Shown: positions 1 through 8,609, numbered from the stretch's first letter. The stretch is DNA of 34,270 nucleotides from Bacteroidaceae bacterium (GCA_017551845.1 JAFZKR010000112.1:1-34270), one strand, 5' to 3'. Numbers and translations: made by a program. Notes: generated by a model from the sequence alone, not told the origin.

Positions 1-477
1 TATTCCGTTCCACATTTTTCCGCTTTTCTGCCAGATGTCACGGAGTATAATACGGCGCATCATGACCTCTTCCGCAACAGGCCCTACAATGCATATCGTC
101 AGGAATCCCCAGACTGATTCAGTGAGCTTGCCCATGTCCTGTTCCAGCAGGTCGGGTATATTGAACTGCGCTTGTAAGATATCGGTTGCATAGAAAAGGC
201 ATATTCCGGCAATTACGGCCGAAGATAGCGTCAGGAATTCGGGAACGGGGAAGACTATCTCCTTGAACTTGAAGTAACGTAAGAGACGTAACACTATCAT
301 TTCGGCTATCTGGCTGAGAAGGAGTGTCAGGAGGACGGTAAGGTTTCTGACTTCATCATCATCGATGCCTGCCAACAATGCGATGGGCAGCATGATAAGT
401 GATACGGGCAGCATGCAAAGGAACTGCATGACGAGCCATACGAGAAGAGTGGAGAGCGTCTTTCTGTTTCGGAACAT
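1..477 (-). CDS. CPBP-family intramembrane protease (partial, 3' end outside window)
   Basis: The reading frame opens at the ATG at 477-475 and runs off the left edge after 159 codons, so the C-terminus is missing. The visible part has two strongly hydrophobic stretches near the N-terminus (about residues 10-35 and 47-62), another at about 82-98, and then the motif EEVMMRR at about residues 137-143. The EExxxR motif is the hallmark of the CPBP (CAAX protease and bacteriocin-processing, also called Abi) family of membrane-embedded glutamic proteases; the later conserved FxxxH and H motifs would lie outside the window. The start is 8 bases past the ribF stop, so the gene is probably the distal member of a ribF operon. 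The substrate cannot be predicted. The family call rests on one motif plus hydrophobicity. Confidence 0.75.
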   Translation of the reverse strand, partial: MFRNRKTLSTLLVWLVMQFLCMLPVSLIMLPIALLAGIDDDEVRNLTVLLTLLLSQIAEMIVLRLLRYFKFKEIVFPVPEFLTLSSAVIAGICLFYATDILQAQFNIPDLLEQDMGKLTESVWGFLTICIVGPVAEEVMMRRIILRDIWQKSGKMWNGI

Positions 478-485
478 ATCTGTTG

Positions 486-1421
486 CTATTTTTCTGGTCC
501 GGTTCCGTGGCCGATGGTATCCCTGACTCTGTTCCTGTCAGAATCAAGCTGTCTTGCAAGACTATCAGGTGAGTCAAAACGTTTTTCCGGGCGCAGGAAA
601 TCCACGAATTGGAGGGATAGTTCATGAAAATAGATGTCACGGTCAAAATCCAGAAGATGGGCTTCGATTGTTCTGGCGTTACCTTGGAAGGTGGGCCTGA
701 ACCCAATGTTCAGCATGGCGGGCCAGGTCTCTCCGTCAACTGTGGCGAGAGCCGAATAGACTCCATCGGCCGGAATGTGCATATATTCGCAATATGGACC
801 GAGATTGGCAGTGGGGAAGCCCATTTTCCTGCCGTTCTGCATACCGTGTATCACTGTTCCGGTTATTGTATAACGGTAGCCGAGCATATCGTTCACCTCC
901 TTGATATTGCCGTTTGTCAGCTCGCGGCGGATACGGGAACTGCTTATGGGGGTTCCCATGTAATTAAGGGCATCGGAAATGATGACATCCATTCCGATAT
1001 CCTGACCTATTCTGCGGTAATCATCGGCAGTGCTGTTAATATCGTGCCCGAAATGATGGTCATGGCCGACCAAAAGGGTGCTGACCCCTAATTTTTTCTG
1101 AAGGAAATATTCCATAAAGTTACGGGCATCCATGAGTGAAAGTTCGGAAGTGAAGTGAAGGGGCAGACACAAATCCACTCCTGTATTCCCTATCATGCTG
1201 ATTTTTGTCTCCGGTGCAAGTAGCAGTTTGGGGCGATAGTCCGACTGAAGAATCTGGCGAGGGTGCTCAATAAAAGTCACGGCCATACTTTTCAGACCAC
1301 GCTCTGCCGCAACATTTTTGAGATGTTCCAGCAGATGACGATGTCCCAGATGGACTCCGTCAAAAAAACCGATTGTGGCAGCGTACCCTGTTCTCACAGG
1401 TTCAGGGTTGTCATGTATCAT
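486..1421 (-). CDS. ribF: Bifunctional riboflavin kinase / FAD synthetase
   Basis: The enzyme phosphorylates riboflavin to FMN and adenylylates FMN to FAD in the cytoplasm. The N-terminal FAD synthetase domain shows the nucleotidyl-transferase motif GFFDGVHLGH near the start, the HDHHFGH segment in the middle and ISSSRIRREL after it. The C-terminal riboflavin kinase domain starts around GRKMGFPTANL, with the conserved PTAN motif, and ends near LRPEKRFDS. About 311 residues is normal for the family. I chose the ATG at 1421 over a TTG at 1448 because a -7-like box (TAATTTTG, minus strand, 1453-1446) overlaps the TTG start, a GGAAAAG stretch lies just upstream of the ATG, and the family's N-terminus is short before the ATIGFFDG segment. 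The CPBP protease gene follows 8 bases downstream. Confidence 0.95.
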   Translation of the reverse strand: MIHDNPEPVRTGYAATIGFFDGVHLGHRHLLEHLKNVAAERGLKSMAVTFIEHPRQILQSDYRPKLLLAPETKISMIGNTGVDLCLPLHFTSELSLMDARNFMEYFLQKKLGVSTLLVGHDHHFGHDINSTADDYRRIGQDIGMDVIISDALNYMGTPISSSRIRRELTNGNIKEVNDMLGYRYTITGTVIHGMQNGRKMGFPTANLGPYCEYMHIPADGVYSALATVDGETWPAMLNIGFRPTFQGNARTIEAHLLDFDRDIYFHELSLQFVDFLRPEKRFDSPDSLARQLDSDRNRVRDTIGHGTGPEK

Positions 1422-1445
1422 CAGCAACTTTTCCAAAAGTTCGGG

Positions 1446-1453
1446 CAAAATTA
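1446..1453 (-). promoter_or_regulatory. Possible -7 box for ribF
   Basis: Read on the minus strand this is TAATTTTG, an exact match to the Bacteroidota -7 consensus TAnnTTTG. I see no TTTG-like -33 box 19-21 bases upstream, so the assignment is tentative. Transcription would start about 1440, leaving a leader of roughly 20 bases before the chosen ATG at 1421. Confidence 0.35.
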
Positions 1454-1473
1454 ATCATTTTTTGCTGTATTCT

Positions 1474-1504
1474 TTTGCGGATTCCATATAAACAAGTACC
1501 TTTG
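1474..1504 (+). promoter_or_regulatory. Bacteroidota-type promoter for the tRNA gene
   Basis: TTTG at 1474-1477, a 19-base spacer, and TACCTTTG at 1497-1504 match both parts of the Bacteroidota sigma-70 consensus (TTTG, 19-21 bases, TAnnTTTG). The tRNA begins 46 bases after the -7 box. It lies back-to-back with the ribF upstream region. Confidence 0.7.
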
Positions 1505-1550
1505 CGGCGGAATGAAAAACGGTTTTTTGTTGACTGTTTATCCGTTCTCC

Positions 1551-1624
1551 GGGCTTTTAGCTCAGTTGGTTAGAGCAACAGACTCATAATCTGGAGGTCC
1601 TAGGTTCAAGCCCTAGATGGCCCA
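1551..1624 (+). tRNA. tRNA with CAU anticodon (Met or lysidine-type Ile2)
   Basis: A full cloverleaf can be folded. The acceptor stem pairs GGGCTTT with ATGGCCC (one U-U mismatch at 6:67, one U-G). The D arm contains TAGCTCAGTTGGTTAGAGC. The anticodon loop is CTCATAA with CAT at positions 34-36, and the T arm is CTAGG/TTCAAGC/CCTAG. The discriminator is A and no CCA is encoded. The length is 74 bases. A CAU anticodon serves initiator Met, elongator Met or, after lysidine modification, Ile2. The G1-C72 pair argues against initiator; C4-G69 is compatible with Ile2, but I cannot settle Met versus Ile. It is followed at once by a terminator, so the gene is monocistronic. Confidence 0.93.
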
Positions 1625-1627
1625 CGT

Positions 1628-1656
1628 GAAACCGCCGAAAGGCGGTTTCTTCTTTT
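1628..1656 (+). terminator. Rho-independent terminator after the tRNA
   Basis: A perfect 9-bp stem (GAAACCGCC / GGCGGTTTC) closes a GAAA tetraloop and is followed by a T-rich tail (TCTTCTTTT). It begins four bases after the tRNA discriminator base and separates the tRNA from the downstream gene. Confidence 0.88.
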
Positions 1657-1664
1657 CAGAGCGC

Positions 1665-1695
1665 TTTCATGTTTGTTATATTTTTTGTATCTTCG
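1665..1695 (+). promoter_or_regulatory. Possible promoter for the acetyltransferase-like gene
   Basis: TTTC at 1665-1668, a 19-base spacer and TATCTTCG at 1688-1695 match the Bacteroidota consensus with one mismatch in each box. It lies between the tRNA terminator and the start codon at 1719, where a promoter is needed. Confidence 0.4.
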
Positions 1696-1718
1696 CTGAA
1701 TTGAATGCAGTGGAGATA

Positions 1719-2861
1719 ATGTCAGGTGATAACATATCCGTTGTTCCGGCTATGACTGCCAGGGAATTAAGGCGGTTTGCCCGGTTCAATGTTCAGCTCT
1801 ATAAGAATAATCCTTATTCAGTTCCTGATCTGATCAGGGATACTGTCAATTCATTCAAGCTCTCGCGGAATGCTGCTTTAGAATTCTGTGAGGCGCAACC
1901 TTTCATCGCTTATATGGATGGAAAGATTGTGGGGCGGGTGGCGGCGATAATCAACCGCAAGGCGAATGAGGTATGGAAAGTGAGGACTGTCAGGTTCGGA
2001 TGGATAGATTTCATTGATGACATACGGGTATCCGGCGCATTGCTTGAAGCCGTAGCCTCTTGGGGAAGGGAACGCGGTATGGACCGTTTGGAAGGACCTT
2101 TCGGCTTTACGGATTTTGATCCGGAGGGGATGCTGACCGATGGCTTTGACCTTATTGGCACGATGGCTACCATCTATAACTATCCGTATTATCCTGAACA
2201 CATGCGGAAATTGGGATTGGAACCGTCGGCTACGTGGGTGGAGCGTCATGTGCCCTGTCTTGGAGTACCTGAGAAGATGAGACATCTTACCCAGGTTGTT
2301 CTGGACCGGTATAATCTTCATGTCGCCAAGTTCGAGCGCAGCAAGAATGCCGAGGCTAAGATATATGCACGTAAACTGTTCCGTCTGATTAACGAATCAT
2401 TCGCGCCGCTTTACGGTTATTCGGCTTTTTCGGATAAGCAGATTGAGGATTATTCTGAACGTTTTGTCCCTCTTCTGGACAAACGTCTTGCTGTATTTGT
2501 ACTTGACAGCAATGATGAACTGGTGGCAGGCACTTTGGGCATGTGGTCCATCGCGAGGGCATTGCAGAAAGCAAAGGGCCGTCTGTTTCCGTTCGGTTGG
2601 TGGCACCTCCTGAAAGCTCTGAAACTGAAACATCCTGATACTCTCGAGATGCTTTTTGTGGCTGTCAAGCCTAAGTATCAGAACAAGGGAGTGAGTGCAG
2701 TCCCGTTTGCCCTGCTTACTCAAGCGGCATGGGATGCGGGGATTAAGATGGGAGAATCAAATCCTGAATTAGAGACCAATATAAAGGTGCAGTCCCAATG
2801 GTCCTACTTCAAGGGAGTGGAGATTGTAAGACGCAGGGCTGTGTTCTTCAGAATGATATGA
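1719..2861 (+). CDS. Acetyltransferase-like (GNAT-fold) protein of the Bacteroidota
   Basis: This 380-residue cytoplasmic protein belongs to a family commonly annotated in Bacteroidota as N-acetyltransferase. The features I see are an N-terminal region RELRRFARFNVQLY, a central EGPFGFTDFDPEGML segment (about residues 125-140), and a later stretch ending LEMLFVAVKPKYQNKGV (about 305-325) that resembles the GNAT beta4 strand and acetyl-CoA loop. Substrate and reaction are unknown. The frame is open upstream to 1617, but that stretch runs through the tRNA end and the terminator, so the ATG at 1719, 24 bases after a -7-like box, is the credible start. The parE-type gene begins 42 bases downstream and may be partly cotranscribed. 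Confidence 0.75.
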   Translation: MSGDNISVVPAMTARELRRFARFNVQLYKNNPYSVPDLIRDTVNSFKLSRNAALEFCEAQPFIAYMDGKIVGRVAAIINRKANEVWKVRTVRFGWIDFIDDIRVSGALLEAVASWGRERGMDRLEGPFGFTDFDPEGMLTDGFDLIGTMATIYNYPYYPEHMRKLGLEPSATWVERHVPCLGVPEKMRHLTQVVLDRYNLHVAKFERSKNAEAKIYARKLFRLINESFAPLYGYSAFSDKQIEDYSERFVPLLDKRLAVFVLDSNDELVAGTLGMWSIARALQKAKGRLFPFGWWHLLKALKLKHPDTLEMLFVAVKPKYQNKGVSAVPFALLTQAAWDAGIKMGESNPELETNIKVQSQWSYFKGVEIVRRRAVFFRMI

Positions 2862-2870
2862 TTAACTTTG
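2840..2870 (+). promoter_or_regulatory. Probable promoter for topoisomerase IV subunit B
   Basis: TGTG at 2840-2843, 19 bases, then TAACTTTG at 2863-2870, an exact match to TAnnTTTG. The element overlaps the end of the preceding gene and sits 33 bases before the next start codon, giving the topoisomerase operon its own transcription start. Confidence 0.45.
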
Positions 2871-2903
2871 GGCATTGTACCGAAAAGAAGCAAGAAATGA
2901 TAT

Positions 2904-4862
2904 ATGGCAGAGACAGACGAATTATTTGACCAGAAACCGCTCGACGTAAAGTATGACGAAGAGAACATCCGTCACATGGATGACATGGAGCATATCCGGA
3001 CACGTCCTGGAATGTACATTGGAAAGTTGGGTGACGGATCACAGGCTGATGACGGAATATACGTTCTGTTGAAAGAGATTATTGACAACAGCGTAGATGA
3101 GTTCCGCATGAACACGGGAAAGCGAATTGAGATAGACTTAGCGGATACAGGCAGGGTGGTGGTACGTGACTATGGGCGCGGCATACCGCTTGGCAAGCTT
3201 CTGGAGGCTGTAAGCATCCTGAATACCGGCGGTAAGTTTGACAGCAAAGCTTTCAAGAAAAGTGTGGGTCTGAACGGTGTGGGTCTGAAGGCCGTGAATG
3301 CGTTGAGCCATCATTTCGAGGTGAGCAGTTGGCGTGACGGCCAGGTTCGCACTCTCTGTTTTGAACGAGGCAGACTTCAGTCCGATGTTACTGAGCCAAG
3401 TGCTGAAGAACATGGGACCAGCGTAATGTTCGAACCTGATGACCAGTTGTTTGTGGGATATCAGTTCCGTCCTGCTATAATAGAGACAATGCTCAGGAAC
3501 TACACTTACCTGAACACAGGTCTTACTATCATGTACAACGGCCAGAGGTTTATGTCTCGCAATGGCCTTGAGGACCTTCTCGGTGAGCGCATGAGTGCCC
3601 AGAGCCTCTATCCTATCATTCATCTGCAGGGTACTGACATTGAAATTGCTTTCACGCATACAAACCAGTATGGAGAAGAGTACTACTCGTTCGTGAACGG
3701 TCAATATACATCACAGGGAGGTACTCATCAGAGCGCTTTCAAGGAGCATATCGCCCGTACCATAAAGGAATTTTACGGCAAACAGTTCGAGTCGGGCGAT
3801 GTCCGCAACGGCATTGTTGCTGCAATCGCGGTGAATGTGGAGGAACCGGTGTTTGAGAGCCAGACCAAAATCAAACTGGGCTCCACTACCATGAGCCCGA
3901 ATGGCGGAGTGTCACTCAACAAGTTCGTAGGCGATTTCATTAAGAAGGAGGTGGATGACCTTCTGCATAAGGAGCCGGAGGTGGCCGATGTCTTGCTCAA
4001 GAAGATTCTTGAGTCAGAGAAAGAGCGCAAGGAGATAGCCGGGATAACCAAACAGGCCCGTGAGCGTGCCAAGAAAGCCAATATGCACAATCGTAAATTG
4101 GCAGACTGCCGTATTCATCTTAACGACTCCCGGGGTGACCGTCAGGAGGAGAGCTGCATATTCATTACAGAGGGAGACTCGGCCAGCGGTTCGATTACTA
4201 AGAGCCGTGACGTTAACACCCAGGCTGTATTCAGTCTGCGAGGTAAGCCGCTCAATTGTTACGGCCTTACCAAGAAAGTGGTTTATGAGAATGAGGAGTT
4301 CAACTTGCTTCAGGCGGCTCTGAACATTGAAGAGGGGCTGGATGACCTGCGCTACAACAAGATAATTGTGGCTACTGATGCTGATGTTGACGGTATGCAT
4401 ATCCGTCTGCTAATGATTACATTCTTCCTGCAGTTCTTCCCCGAACTTGTCAGGAAGGGACATGTCTATATCCTCCAGACCCCATTGTTCCGTGTGCGTA
4501 ACAAGCGAAAGAAGAAAAAAGGCCCAGCCGGGCACATTGACGGGGTGGTGACTGAGAAAGGTGAATTCGAGACTATCTATTGCTATACGGAAGAAGAGCG
4601 CCGTCAGGCCATAGAGAAACTCTCTCCCAATCCTGAAATAACACGCTTCAAAGGCCTCGGTGAGATTTCTCCTGATGAGTTCAAGAACTTCATCGGTCAG
4701 GATATGCGTTTGGAAATGGTAACGCTTCAGAAGACCGATGCCGTTGATGACCTGTTGTCTTTCTATATGGGAAAGAATACGATGGAGCGTCAGAATTTTA
4801 TAATAGACAATCTGGTAGTCGAGGAGGACAGGGTTGAAGAGGATGAAGGAGAGAAATTTTAA
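2904..4862 (+). CDS. parE: DNA topoisomerase IV subunit B (GyrB/ParE family)
   Basis: This is the ATPase subunit of a type IIA topoisomerase, acting with a ParC-like subunit that is not in this window. In order it shows a GHKL ATPase domain with EIIDNSVDE (Glu58 and Asn62 in the ATP and catalytic site), the GRGIP and [14 protein letters not shown] nucleotide-binding loops, a transducer domain ([15 protein letters not shown]), and a C-terminal TOPRIM domain with EGDSASG (about residue 424) and [10 protein letters not shown] (about residue 491). 652 residues is close to ParE; true GyrB would usually be similar or longer, so ParE versus GyrB rests on the coaD/S41-protease neighbourhood known in Bacteroides. 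An acidic tail ends the protein. coaD starts 8 bases downstream. Confidence 0.9.
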   Translation: MAETDELFDQKPLDVKYDEENIRHMDDMEHIRTRPGMYIGKLGDGSQADDGIYVLLKEIIDNSVDEFRMNTGKRIEIDLADTGRVVVRDYGRGIPLGKLLEAVSILNTGGKFDSKAFKKSVGLNGVGLKAVNALSHHFEVSSWRDGQVRTLCFERGRLQSDVTEPSAEEHGTSVMFEPDDQLFVGYQFRPAIIETMLRNYTYLNTGLTIMYNGQRFMSRNGLEDLLGERMSAQSLYPIIHLQGTDIEIAFTHTNQYGEEYYSFVNGQYTSQGGTHQSAFKEHIARTIKEFYGKQFESGDVRNGIVAAIAVNVEEPVFESQTKIKLGSTTMSPNGGVSLNKFVGDFIKKEVDDLLHKEPEVADVLLKKILESEKERKEIAGITKQARERAKKANMHNRKLADCRIHLNDSRGDRQEESCIFITEGDSASGSITKSRDVNTQAVFSLRGKPLNCYGLTKKVVYENEEFNLLQAALNIEEGLDDLRYNKIIVATDADVDGMHIRLLMITFFLQFFPELVRKGHVYILQTPLFRVRNKRKKKKGPAGHIDGVVTEKGEFETIYCYTEEERRQAIEKLSPNPEITRFKGLGEISPDEFKNFIGQDMRLEMVTLQKTDAVDDLLSFYMGKNTMERQNFIIDNLVVEEDRVEEDEGEKF

Positions 4863-4870
4863 AGGATAAG

Positions 4871-5323
4871 ATGATGAAACTGTTTTTTCCAGGGTCATTC
4901 GACCCTTTCACGATAGGACATGCCAATCTTGTTGACCGTGCCTTGAGGATAGGTTGCGACGTTGTTGTTGCCATAGGAGTAAATGAAGAGAAGAAACCGC
5001 TGTTCAGTGTCAAGGAGCGTTTTGAAGCAATAAGTGCATATTATAAGGAGAATCCACATGTGACCGTAATAGAGTACGGTGGACTTACCGTGGATGCGGC
5101 ACTGAAGAATAGTTGTAATGCCATACTTCGTGGAATCCGTTCTGTCACGGATTGTGACAAAGAGCGTAATATGGCAGACATAAACCGTTCCATTGCTGAT
5201 GTTGAGACTGTGATAATGGTTTCGGACCCATCTGTACAGCATGTGAGCAGTAGCCTTGTACGGGAACTTCACTCTTTCGGCCGGCCGGTTGACGGTCTTG
5301 TAATAGATACATTCAAAATATAG
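4871..5323 (+). CDS. coaD: Phosphopantetheine adenylyltransferase
   Basis: CoaD transfers AMP from ATP to 4'-phosphopantetheine, making dephospho-CoA in coenzyme A synthesis. The protein has 150 residues, normal for the hexameric bacterial enzyme. The N-terminal FFPGSFDPFTIGHANL contains the nucleotidyl-transferase TxGH motif (His17). The middle has AILRGIRSVTD with the substrate-binding Arg, and the C-terminal HVSSSLVRE matches the ISSTxVRE signature. The start ATG ATG is preceded by AGGATAAG. It sits 8 bases after the topoisomerase gene and 7 before the protease gene, so the three are probably one transcript. Confidence 0.97.
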   Translation: MMKLFFPGSFDPFTIGHANLVDRALRIGCDVVVAIGVNEEKKPLFSVKERFEAISAYYKENPHVTVIEYGGLTVDAALKNSCNAILRGIRSVTDCDKERNMADINRSIADVETVIMVSDPSVQHVSSSLVRELHSFGRPVDGLVIDTFKI

Positions 5324-5330
5324 AGGAGAT

Positions 5331-6929
5331 ATGAAAATCGGAAAGATTCTTTTGCTTGCAGCTTTGATGCCGCTTTCCATGATGGCTCAACCTGGCATGA
5401 TGATGCAGCCTCAGCCACAGCGCAGGCAGAGCATGATTGACGAGCAGCTTCAGAAACTGCTCGTGGCTGAAACAGCCATTACAAGCCTTTATGTTGAGGA
5501 TGTTGATCAGGCCAAGCTCATAGAAAGTGCCATTAAAGGCATGCTTGAGGAACTTGACCCCCATTCCACATATCTGACCGCAGAGGAGAATGATAAGTCT
5601 AACGAGACTCTGATGGGTTCGTTTGACGGGATAGGTGTCCAGTTCAATATGATTGAGGATACTCTGTTCATAGTCCAACCTATTCCTGACGGTCCGTCCG
5701 AACGTGCCGGGATATTGGCTGGTGACCGTATTGTCACAGTTAATGACACGGCCATTGCCGGTGTAAGCATGTCCCAGGAGAATATTATGAAGCGGCTGCG
5801 TGGTCCACGCGGAACGAAGGTGGATCTTGGGATTGCGCGTCGTGGTGTGAATGGTCTTGTTCCTTTCACAATCATACGTGACAAGATTCCCGTAAATTCT
5901 GTAGATGCCGCATATATGATTTCACCCGGAATAGGTTATATCAAGATATCCAGTTTCGGTGCCACTACAGTGGAAGAGTTTGAAACCAAGCTCAAGGAAC
6001 TGCAGGGAGGGGGCCTTCAGTCTTTGATTTTGGATCTTCAAGGTAACGGAGGAGGTTTACTAATGTCTGCAGTGGGAATAGCAAACGAATTTCTGAACCG
6101 GGACCAGCTTGTGGTCTATACTGAGGGTAAACGCTCTCCGCGCAGCGGATTCATGGCCGATGGCAACGGACGGTTCAAGGCCGGCAGGTTAGCGGTGCTT
6201 ATTGATGAATATTCGGCATCGGCCAGTGAAATAGTTTCCGGTGCCGTTCAGGATTGGGACCGCGCCATAATAGTGGGACGCCGTTCGTTCGGAAAGGGGT
6301 TGGTGCAGAGACCTGTGGAGTTCCATGACGGTTCTCTGATAAGGTTGACAGTGGCCAAATATTACACTCCTGTGGGTCGTTGCATCCAGAAGCCTTACGG
6401 TAAAGATGTGGATTATGGTGAAGACATTCTGGAACGTCTCCATCACGGTGAACTGACTAATCCTGACAGCATACATTTCCCTGATTCACTCAAATTCACC
6501 ACTATGGTAAGGCATCGTACTGTGTATGGTGGCGGAGGTATCATGCCGGATGTGTTCGTTCCGTTGGATACGACCCGTACCAACCAGTATTACCGTAATG
6601 TCACGGCCAAGAATGTGGTGGTTCAGACCTCCATGCAATATGTGGAGCGCAACCGCCGTTCGCTGCAGCGTCGCTACAAGACATTTGAGGATTTCAACCA
6701 GACCTATCAGGTGGGTGCCGATGTGCTTAAGCTGTTTCTTGATAAGGCCGGGGCGGCCAAGGTGGAATATGATGAAGCTCAGTATGAGGAGTGTCTGCCT
6801 ATATTCAAGACCCAGCTCAAAGCTACCATTGCCCGTATGATATGGGGGATGAATGCCTATTATCAGGTGATACAGGAACTTGACGAGACTATCCAAAGGG
6901 CCGTAAAACTTATGGAAACGGGTGAATAA
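5331..6929 (+). CDS. Secreted S41-family C-terminal processing protease
   Basis: This is a periplasmic or envelope serine protease of the CtpA/Prc type that cleaves proteins near their C-termini. An N-terminal signal peptide (residues 1-19, ending SMMAQ) is followed by a Met/Gln-rich linker. A PDZ domain spans about residues 95-175 (GIGVQF, then AGILAGDRIVTVN). The S41 catalytic domain has LDLQGNGGGLL, the nucleophile region DEYSASASE (likely Ser297) and the general base in RRSFGKGLVQ (Lys322); the 25-residue spacing is that of known Ser-Lys pairs. A C-terminal helical region of about 130 residues follows. The start is preceded by GAGGAGAT. It ends the parE-coaD transcript. Confidence 0.93.
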   Translation: MKIGKILLLAALMPLSMMAQPGMMMQPQPQRRQSMIDEQLQKLLVAETAITSLYVEDVDQAKLIESAIKGMLEELDPHSTYLTAEENDKSNETLMGSFDGIGVQFNMIEDTLFIVQPIPDGPSERAGILAGDRIVTVNDTAIAGVSMSQENIMKRLRGPRGTKVDLGIARRGVNGLVPFTIIRDKIPVNSVDAAYMISPGIGYIKISSFGATTVEEFETKLKELQGGGLQSLILDLQGNGGGLLMSAVGIANEFLNRDQLVVYTEGKRSPRSGFMADGNGRFKAGRLAVLIDEYSASASEIVSGAVQDWDRAIIVGRRSFGKGLVQRPVEFHDGSLIRLTVAKYYTPVGRCIQKPYGKDVDYGEDILERLHHGELTNPDSIHFPDSLKFTTMVRHRTVYGGGGIMPDVFVPLDTTRTNQYYRNVTAKNVVVQTSMQYVERNRRSLQRRYKTFEDFNQTYQVGADVLKLFLDKAGAAKVEYDEAQYEECLPIFKTQLKATIARMIWGMNAYYQVIQELDETIQRAVKLMETGE

Positions 6930-6931
6930 AT

Positions 6932-6962
6932 GTTGTTTCCTTGCTTTTTTTATGTAAGTTTG
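6932..6962 (+). promoter_or_regulatory. Promoter for the GPH symporter gene
   Basis: GTTG at 6932-6935, a 19-base spacer and TAAGTTTG at 6955-6962 fit the Bacteroidota promoter pattern with an exact -7 box. It lies just after the protease stop; the start codon at 7015 follows an A/T-rich leader of about 45 bases with no Shine-Dalgarno, as is common in this phylum. Confidence 0.6.
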
Positions 6963-7014
6963 TGAATTCATATTAACTGATAGACCAAAATTATTAATCA
7001 ATAAATTATTTTTT

Positions 7015-8415
7015 ATGGCAAACGAAGTAAACAACGGCTATTACAAGCTGAGTTGGGGACAGAGAATCGGTTTCGGTTCAGGTGACCTTGCCCAAAACCT
7101 GATCTTCCAGACAGTTGCATGTTTTCTGATGCTGTACTTGTGTACGGTACTCAAAATCAACCCCGGATTTGTAAGCGGACTTATCCTTGCAGTTAGACTA
7201 CTTGACTGTTTCTGGAGTCCTGTGGTAGGAAAATATATTGATAACCACAATCCTAAACTAGGAAAGTATCGTACTTATCTTCTTTACGGTGGTATTCCTC
7301 TTACAGTTGCTGCCTGCTTCCTGATGCTCCCCTCTGTAGCTACGTGGACGATGACTTGGAAGATTGTTTACGCCACAGTCAGCTACACTTTGCTCAGCAT
7401 GATATACTCAGTAGTGAATATCCCTTACGGCTCTATAATGGCCTCAATGACCCGTGATAACGATGAGGTTCTTATTCTTACTTCAACCCGTATGGTTTGC
7501 GCCAATATCGGTCAGATTGTTGTTCAGGCCGGCTTCCCTATCGGACTGGCTATGTGCGTGGGTATTGCTGTTGACTGGAATCAGGCTGTATTTATGGCTA
7601 TCGGTACAATTCCGGCCTTCATTATCCTGCCTTCTTTGCCTTTATTGAAGAAATTATTCGGTAAGAAGGGTCTTTATTATCTGCTCCTTTGCGTAGGTCT
7701 TGTCGGATTTATTACACTGTTCATCATAGGTAAGTTCTTTGATGTACAGAAATGCAATACAATTGTTCAGGGTGCAAAGGTTCTGACCGGTGTCGGCCTG
7801 CTGGTGGGTTCACTTATGTGGGCTCTGGTTCCTGAGGTAATTACTGAGGCCGAGTACCGTACCGGCAACCGTCCTGCTGCAACCGTTAACGCTCTGGCCG
7901 GTGTGGCTTTCAAGGCAGGTTTCTCACTTGCCGGTTTTATTACTCCTTGGGTGATGGGCCTGATTGGCTTTAACCTTGCCAGTGAGGAGTCGGCTCTGCC
8001 TACTGATCCTAAGGCATGGTTCACTGTAACATGCATTTTTGCAATAGTTGGATTTTTCTTGCTGACACTCTGCTTTATGGGCAGTAAGGAGAACATTACC
8101 ACCACTCCTGAGAAACCCGTTTCATTTGGTGAGATGTGGCAGGAATTCAAGGCAAACAAATGCCTGCAGTTGGTTCTCAGTATCTTTATCGTTGTATTCC
8201 TGGCATCATTTATCAGCGCGCCTGTGAATGCTTATTATACTCACCTGAGTGATTATAATGCAACTGTACAGAATGCAATCCTTGTGTTCACAACCATCAT
8301 TCCTGCTGTTCTTCTTGTTGTTGTGGGATATCTGGTATTCAAGTATCCTCTTACAGACCAGAAGCTTGATGAGATGAACCAGGCAATTGAGGCCAAGCAC
8401 GCTGCTGTGAAATAA
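7015..8415 (+). CDS. GPH-family (MelB-like) sugar:cation symporter
   Basis: This 466-residue inner-membrane transporter has about 12 hydrophobic segments. The N-terminal pattern GSGDLAQNLIFQ, then RLLDCFWSPVVGKYIDN and a short basic loop PKLGKYRTYLL, is the glycoside-pentoside-hexuronide:cation symporter signature of MFS loop 2-3. The family imports glycosides, pentosides or hexuronides with H+ or Na+. In MelB the helix II motif carries two Asp residues four apart; here it is Asp64 and Ser68, so one cation ligand appears replaced. A central loop GKKGLYYL and a cytoplasmic segment around residues 360-385 separate the helix bundles. The gene is flanked by its own promoter and terminator, with no sugar enzyme alongside, so the substrate cannot be inferred from context. 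Confidence 0.88.
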   Translation: MANEVNNGYYKLSWGQRIGFGSGDLAQNLIFQTVACFLMLYLCTVLKINPGFVSGLILAVRLLDCFWSPVVGKYIDNHNPKLGKYRTYLLYGGIPLTVAACFLMLPSVATWTMTWKIVYATVSYTLLSMIYSVVNIPYGSIMASMTRDNDEVLILTSTRMVCANIGQIVVQAGFPIGLAMCVGIAVDWNQAVFMAIGTIPAFIILPSLPLLKKLFGKKGLYYLLLCVGLVGFITLFIIGKFFDVQKCNTIVQGAKVLTGVGLLVGSLMWALVPEVITEAEYRTGNRPAATVNALAGVAFKAGFSLAGFITPWVMGLIGFNLASEESALPTDPKAWFTVTCIFAIVGFFLLTLCFMGSKENITTTPEKPVSFGEMWQEFKANKCLQLVLSIFIVVFLASFISAPVNAYYTHLSDYNATVQNAILVFTTIIPAVLLVVVGYLVFKYPLTDQKLDEMNQAIEAKHAAVK

Positions 8416-8444
8416 CGCCAGTAATTGCGGACCATAATTAATTT

Positions 8445-8480
8445 TGGAGTCGGTTCCGGACATGGAGCTGACTCCATTTG
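8445..8480 (+). terminator. Rho-independent terminator after the symporter gene
   Basis: The stem TGGAGTC-G-GTTCC pairs with GGAGC-T-GACTCCA (13 bp counting two wobble pairs) around a GGACAT loop, and is followed by a T-rich run. It lies 30 bases after the stop codon. Confidence 0.8.
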
Positions 8481-8523
8481 TGTTTTTGTTGGGATTGTTT
8501 ATTTTTTTTTGTAACAAATTAAA

Positions 8524-8554
8524 GTTGTCAATTAAAAAAGTTTTACTTTATTTG
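8524..8554 (+). promoter_or_regulatory. Promoter for the large secreted protein gene
   Basis: GTTG at 8524-8527, a 19-base spacer and TTTATTTG at 8547-8554 match the Bacteroidota consensus with one mismatch per box. The very A/T-rich context and its position between a terminator and the start codon at 8610 support it. The predicted leader is about 45-50 bases. Confidence 0.5.
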
Positions 8555-8609
8555 CAAAATGATGCTTATTGGGACTGTTAACATTTTTCTATTATATTAC
8601 TAACTTAAA

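Noticed and set aside
624..1091. 155-codon plus-strand frame opposite ribF
   Set aside because: It lies wholly antisense to a well-supported gene and its product resembles no family I recognise.
1422..1448. TTG start for ribF
   Set aside because: It overlaps a -7-like promoter box and adds residues not expected before the conserved nucleotidyl-transferase motif.
1617..1718. Upstream extension of the acetyltransferase-like gene to an ATG at 1617
   Set aside because: It would start inside the tRNA and translate through the tRNA terminator and a promoter-like element; the ATG at 1719 is the credible start.
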